Below, piece by piece: positions 14,431-17,478 of a stretch of 17,478 bases of DNA. The notes under the pieces were generated by a model. That model searched no databases. It had not been told where the DNA came from and was given only the letters and a program-made list of their open reading frames with translations. Each line of letters starts with the position of its first letter. Position 1 is the first letter of the stretch. Source of the DNA: Natronohydrobacter sp. (lineage in GTDB: Bacteria > Pseudomonadota > Alphaproteobacteria > Rhodobacterales > Rhodobacteraceae); the NCBI GenBank assembly GCA_007117255.1, contig SKGU01000239.1:1-17478 (forward strand), read 5' to 3'. Made by a program: the position numbers and the translations under genes.

Positions 14431-15909
14431 TTATGCCGCCAGATGCAGCAGTGAATTCGCCGATAGCGCATCGCGCGCAACTTCGCCGCTGATCCGGCCG
14501 TCGCGCATCACGATGACACGGTCGGCCATGCCCAGAACCTCGTCGGTTTCCGAACTGATCATGATGACCGCGCCGCCCGCAGCCGCAAAATCTGACATGA
14601 CGCGGTAGATCTCGCGCTTTGCGCCGACATCGACACCGCGTGTCGGTTCATCCAGCAGCAGAATGCCGGGTTCGGTCAGAAACCATTTGCCTAGCACCAC
14701 TTTCTGCTGGTTGCCCCCGGACAGACCAGAGACAACAAGCTTGTCATTCGGGGTCTTGATGCCGAATGCCTCTATCATGCGCTGCGCGGCACTGGCTTCG
14801 CGTGTTCTGCGCATGATGCCGAAGGTTGAAAGCTCGTCCAGCCGTGCCATGCAGATATTGTCGCGCAAATCCGCCATCAGGTTCAGGCCCGAGACCTTGC
14901 GATCTTCGGTCACAAAGGCCAGCCCGCGCCGGATGGCTTCGCTTGGGTTGGACAGGGTGACACGCTTGCCATGCAAGGTTATCTCGCCACCCAGATCAGG
15001 GGTCAAACCGAACAGGCGCTCAAAAATCTCGCTGCGGCCAGATCCCATCAGACCGTACAGCGCAAGGATTTCGCCACGATGCAATGTGAAGGACACGTCC
15101 TTGACGGCATTCTGCGCGTTCAGGCCCTCCACCTGTAACACCGTTTCCGTAGTGGGGCTGTTCGACTTGGCGAACTCTTCGGTTAGCGGGCGCCCGACGA
15201 TCATTTCGATCAGGCTGTCGCGCGTGACATCGCCAATGGGGCCTTCGCCCACGAAACGTCCATCGCGAAACACAGTGTAATCATCCGCGATCTGGAAAAT
15301 CTCGGACAGGCGGTGGCTGACATAGACGATTCCCTTGCCCTGCTCTTTCAGGCGGGCAATGGCGGCGAACAACTCATCCGCCTGCGCTTCGCCAAGCGCA
15401 GAGGTGGGTTCGTCCATGATGATGATTTCGGCGTTATAGGACAGAGCCTTGGCAATTTCGACAAGCTGCAATTCCGCGACGGTGAGGTCCATCATCAGGC
15501 TACGAGCGGAAATGCGAAAATGCAGGCTGTCAAGCAAGTCCTGAGCATTGGCATTCATACGGGCGAAATCCACGCGCCCGAACAACCCGGTAGGTTCGCG
15601 GCCCAGGTAGATATTCTCGGCGACGCTCATGGCAGGGACGGGGCTGAGTTCCTGCTCAATGATCGACACACCTGCTGCCAGCGCTTCTGACGGGCGGCTG
15701 AATGACACCTCCTGCCCCTTGACGCGAATGGTGCCACTGTCGCGTTGCTGAATGCCCATCACGATCGTCAGGAACGTCGATTTTCCCGCCCCATTGCCGC
15801 CGCACAGGGCGTGAACACTGCCGGGGCGCAGGGTGAATTGGCCGTTCGACAGGGCGGCAACGCCGCCGAAAGACTTGGTCAGCCCTCGCACTTCCAACAG
15901 TGGCTGCAT
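14431..15909 (-). CDS. RbsA/MglA-type ABC ATPase with two nucleotide-binding domains
   Basis: A 492-residue tandem ATPase. The first domain has Walker A GGNGAGKST (37-45), Q-loop EQELSP (85-90), a degenerate signature DLTVAELQLVEIAKAL and Walker B IIIMDEPTSALG (Asp166-Glu167). The second domain has the degenerate Walker A LMGSGRSE usual for this family, a good signature SGLSGGNQQKVVLGKW, and Walker B ILLLDEPTRGVDVG. It powers import with the permease and binding protein. The first Walker A has Gly-Gly where Gly-Glu is common, a small variation. The start at 15909 is preferred over an in-frame start at 15993 because GGGGAGGA lies seven bases upstream and the protein then begins with the usual PLLEVRGLTKSFGG. 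It is the first gene of the eight-gene minus operon. Confidence 0.92.
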   Translation of the reverse strand: MQPLLEVRGLTKSFGGVAALSNGQFTLRPGSVHALCGGNGAGKSTFLTIVMGIQQRDSGTIRVKGQEVSFSRPSEALAAGVSIIEQELSPVPAMSVAENIYLGREPTGLFGRVDFARMNANAQDLLDSLHFRISARSLMMDLTVAELQLVEIAKALSYNAEIIIMDEPTSALGEAQADELFAAIARLKEQGKGIVYVSHRLSEIFQIADDYTVFRDGRFVGEGPIGDVTRDSLIEMIVGRPLTEEFAKSNSPTTETVLQVEGLNAQNAVKDVSFTLHRGEILALYGLMGSGRSEIFERLFGLTPDLGGEITLHGKRVTLSNPSEAIRRGLAFVTEDRKVSGLNLMADLRDNICMARLDELSTFGIMRRTREASAAQRMIEAFGIKTPNDKLVVSGLSGGNQQKVVLGKWFLTEPGILLLDEPTRGVDVGAKREIYRVMSDFAAAGGAVIMISSETDEVLGMADRVIVMRDGRISGEVARDALSANSLLHLAA

Positions 15910-15960
15910 CTGAGTTCCTCCCCGGACTCGTTTGGTGACATTACGATGCGCTGCAGTTTG

Positions 15961-16024
15961 GTCATTTGTCAACCATGATTTTAAAAATGACATTATTATA
16001 GCTTAAATAACTGTTTTTAATCAA
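15961..16024 (-). promoter_or_regulatory. Promoter of the ABC-SDR-DhaK operon with overlapping palindromes
   Basis: On the minus strand TTGATT (16024-16019), an 18-bp spacer and a perfect TATAAT (16000-15995) lie in a strongly AT-rich stretch. A palindrome centred on AGCT (TTATT at 15993-15997 with AATAA at 16006-16010) overlaps the -10. A second, GTCATTT at 15961-15967 with AAATGAC at 15985-15991, seven perfect pairs around 17 bases, covers the expected transcript start. Both are well placed for repression. A second TTGACA on the same strand (15974-15969) lacks a good -10. The candidate regulator is the SorC half of the operon's own last gene, or either DeoR protein. Confidence 0.6.
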
Positions 16025-16080
16025 TTTAATAAGTGATATCTTATGAAGGAATAATCGGCAGTGGTGCCTGTTTCGCCGGG

Positions 16081-16112
16081 CACACGACTTTTGCACGTCA
16101 AGTATTCGTGTG
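16081..16112. repeat. Inverted repeat upstream of the riboswitch, candidate regulator site
   Basis: CACACGA (16081-16087) is the exact complement of TCGTGTG (16106-16112); an inner ACTT/AAGT pair (16087-16090, 16100-16103) extends it as an imperfect hairpin. It lies between the AT-rich promoter of the ABC operon and the ribH promoter. No T tract follows on either strand, so an operator is more likely than a terminator, but its role is unknown. The rest of 16025-16152 holds nothing else I can identify. Confidence 0.35.
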
Positions 16113-16152
16113 TCGGTATGGCCAAAACGGCCTGGTAAATCCGGCTGGCAGA

Positions 16153-16181
16153 TTGACTTCGCTGCGTGCGCGGGACATATG
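16153..16181 (+). promoter_or_regulatory. Candidate promoter for the FMN riboswitch-ribH transcript
   Basis: TTGACT (16153-16158), a 17-bp spacer and CATATG (16176-16181) would start transcription close to 16188, right at the 5' side of the riboswitch P1 stem. The -35 is good and the -10 is weak, but the fit to the riboswitch start supports it. Confidence 0.5.
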
Positions 16182-16185
16182 CGTT

Positions 16186-16311
16186 CCATTCTCAGGGCGG
16201 GGCGAAATTCCCCACCGGCGGTTACAGCCCGCGAGCGCCATCCTTTGGGTGGGTCAGCAGATCCGGTGAAATTCCGGGGCCGACGGTTACAGTCCGGATG
16301 GTAGAGAATGG
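16186..16311 (+). ncRNA. FMN riboswitch (RFN element)
   Basis: The conserved RFN blocks are present in order: AGGGCGGGGCGAAATTCCCC, ACCGGCGGTTACAGCCCGCG, GGTGAAATTCC, GGGGCCGACGGTTACAGTCC and GGATGGTAGAGAA. The closing P1 stem is eight perfect pairs, CCATTCTC (16186-16193) with GAGAATGG (16304-16311). Right after it, GCGTGCATGG (16311-16320) can pair with CCATGCGCGC (16329-16338), one G-U pair included; this stem shares base 16311 with P1. There is no T run before the gene, so control of translation start is more likely than transcription termination. FMN binding is expected to switch off the lumazine synthase gene that follows. Confidence 0.96.
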
Positions 16312-16380
16312 CGTGCATGGGTGCTAATCCATGCGCGCTGAACGCTCTGGGATTCTGTCATGTTGAAAGGATCAAGAGCA

Positions 16381-16848
16381 ATGACAAAATCCCCTAAATT
16401 TGCCTTCATCAAGGCGCGCTGGCACGCCGAGATCGTTGATCAGGCTCTGGTTGGGTTCGAAAACCGTATGGCAGAACTTGGGCTGGATACGCCAGTTGAT
16501 GTATTCGATGTGCCCGGTGCGTTTGAGATGCCACTTCTTGCGCAGAAATTGGCGCAAACCGGGACCTATACTGCAATCGCGGCCGCTGCGCTGGTTGTTG
16601 ATGGCGGCATTTACCGGCATGATTTCGTGGCGCAGGCCGTGGTGTCCGGGCTGATGGATGTTGGCATAAACACTGGCGTACCCATTCTGTCAGTTTCCCT
16701 GACGCCGCATCATTTCCAGCCGACGTCAGAGCACAACGCGTTTTTCGCGGAGCATTTCGTCATGAAAGGACGTGAAGCTGCAGATGCCGCAGCGCAGGTC
16801 GCGCGACTGTATCAGGGACTTGCCGGGGCAACAAAATCCGCCGCATGA
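16381..16848 (+). CDS. ribH2: 6,7-dimethyl-8-ribityllumazine synthase, type II (RibH2-like)
   Basis: A 155-residue lumazine synthase, the penultimate riboflavin step, which joins 5-amino-6-ribitylaminouracil to 3,4-dihydroxy-2-butanone-4-phosphate. Landmarks: FIKARWHAEIVD with Trp14, VPGAFEMPL (44-52), DGGIYRHDFVA with the catalytic His80, and SLTPHHF (106-112). The ARWHAEIVD, IYRHDFVA and LTPHHF blocks are typical of the Brucella and rhizobial RibH2 group, not the classical RibH. The ATG at 16381 is chosen because AAAGGA (16366-16371) lies nine bases upstream; an ATG at 16360 would leave no site. It is under the FMN riboswitch, with no other rib gene nearby, so it is probably a stand-alone paralogue. 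A strong hairpin follows its stop. Confidence 0.95.
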   Translation: MTKSPKFAFIKARWHAEIVDQALVGFENRMAELGLDTPVDVFDVPGAFEMPLLAQKLAQTGTYTAIAAAALVVDGGIYRHDFVAQAVVSGLMDVGINTGVPILSVSLTPHHFQPTSEHNAFFAEHFVMKGREAADAAAQVARLYQGLAGATKSAA

Positions 16849-17426
16849 TGCTTTCGCGCGCCGCTTGTGAAAGGGGCGGTGCGCGAAATGCGCAAAGCCG
16901 CCATGATTTCTTCATGTTCGGCCAGTGATGCAGGTATTCGCGCGGGATTGTGGTTGATCACACGCCGCGCGCAGCGCACCTGCACTTGTAAGTTCGCGTA
17001 GATTTGCTGGATCTGGCCGTTCATTCCAGCAGCAGCGAGCCTGTCATGGAAAGCGGCGTTGATATCGCTGTAAGGCTCTGCTTGCCCCAGTGCGCCGGCA
17101 TGCTGCAACTTGCTGTGCAGCATTGCCAGATCGGACAATGCGGCATCATCTGCCCGGATCGTGGCAGGCTGGCCTATGAACTGTTCCGGCGCGGCCTTTG
17201 CTGCGAACACTTCGGTTAGCAACCCTGCATCCAATGGCGTGACAATGTCGCCGCGATTGAGACGTAATGTCACAAGTCCTTCGGTTGCAAGTAGTTTGAG
17301 CGCCTCTCGTAAAGGAGTGCGCGAGACATCAAATCTTGTGCAAAACTGGGCTTCCGGTATGCAAATCGCCGCTGATGAGGGCCTCGCTGTCGTGCTAAAC
17401 CCCGGATCGAACATGCGCTTGTTCAA
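16812..17426 (-). pseudogene. Remnant of a GntR/FCD-family transcriptional regulator
   Basis: The longest frame gives 204 residues with a recognisable GntR core, FCTRFDVSRTPLREALKLLA (helix-turn-helix, 28-47) and LATEGLVTLRLNRG. An FCD effector domain follows, with DINAAFHDRL and SLAEHEEIMAAL. The usual first part of the winged helix is missing in this frame, but EALISGDLHTG, typical of it, is encoded in another frame at 17353-17385, just upstream of the HTH; that frame has a TAG a few codons earlier. Two Leu-to-Pro-like changes stand in an FCD helix (KAAPEQFIGQPATI). The last residues run through the ribH2 hairpin and 37 bases into ribH2, as if the native stop were lost. These signs point to a decayed gene. 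A sequencing error could explain the frameshift but not all of them. Confidence 0.6.
16852..16888 (+). terminator. Strong hairpin after ribH2
   Basis: TTTCGCGCGCCGC (16852-16864) pairs with GCGGTGCGCGAAA (16876-16888) over 13 base pairs with one G-U, around an 11-base loop, starting three bases after the ribH2 stop. The AAA/TTT flanks allow use in either direction, though no long T tract follows. It also lies inside the tail of the opposing GntR reading frame. Confidence 0.6.
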
Positions 17427-17478
17427 TGGGCCGCCTCCGGTTGCGTCGTTACAGACAGCGGGCGTAAAGCTGGCGGTG

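Noticed and set aside
15969..15974. TTGACA on the minus strand as the main -35 of the ABC operon
   Set aside because: No acceptable -10 lies 16-19 bp downstream (CATCGT or GCATCG only), whereas the TATAAT at 15995-16000 has a fair -35 at 18 bp.
1..17478. Search by eye for tRNA or rRNA genes, CRISPR arrays, insertion sequences and attachment sites
   Set aside because: No repeat-spacer pattern, transposase, integrase or structural RNA other than the FMN riboswitch was recognised.

Overview
The window looks like an alphaproteobacterial chromosome segment, most likely from the Rhodobacteraceae. This rests on the high GC content, tightly packed operons with ATGA overlaps, and the resemblance of the gene families to rhizobial, Brucella and roseobacter polyol loci. 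The assignment is by recognition only; no database search was possible. Nearly all of it is one catabolic island for C4 polyols or tetruloses (erythritol or threitol type).

Left part (1-3060). A divergent 123-bp promoter region separates a class I fructose-1,6-bisphosphatase paralogue (minus, cut by the window edge) from a plus operon: a DeoR repressor, a TpiA2/EryH-type triose-phosphate-isomerase homologue, an RpiB/EryI homologue and a small membrane protein. Facing it is a minus operon (6986-3065) of three ATGA-coupled genes: an FGGY kinase (EryA-like), a second DeoR regulator and a GlpD-family FAD dehydrogenase (EryB-like). It has its own promoter with a TGTTACA palindrome, and a likely intrinsic terminator where the two operons meet.

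Middle and right part (15909-7041, minus). One long operon encodes a ribose-type ABC importer (ATPase, permease, periplasmic binding protein), an SDR polyol dehydrogenase, a DhaK-type ketose kinase, two tandem DhaL ATP-binding subunits, and a 699-residue fusion of a SorC-family transcription regulator to a complete DhaK domain. It starts from a strong sigma70-like promoter surrounded by palindromes.

Right edge. An FMN riboswitch precedes a type-II (RibH2-like) lumazine synthase, followed by a strong hairpin and the remains of a GntR/FCD regulator that appears decayed.

Inferred working model: the ABC system imports a C4 polyol or ketose. One route oxidises it first (SDR) and phosphorylates the erythrulose with DhaK plus DhaL. 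The other phosphorylates first (EryA-like kinase) and then oxidises (EryB-like). Both converge on erythrulose phosphates that the EryH- and EryI-like isomerases turn into D-erythrose-4-phosphate. No EryC-type racemase is present in the window. The most novel item is the SorC-DhaK fusion, which physically joins a transcription factor to a substrate-binding kinase subunit.
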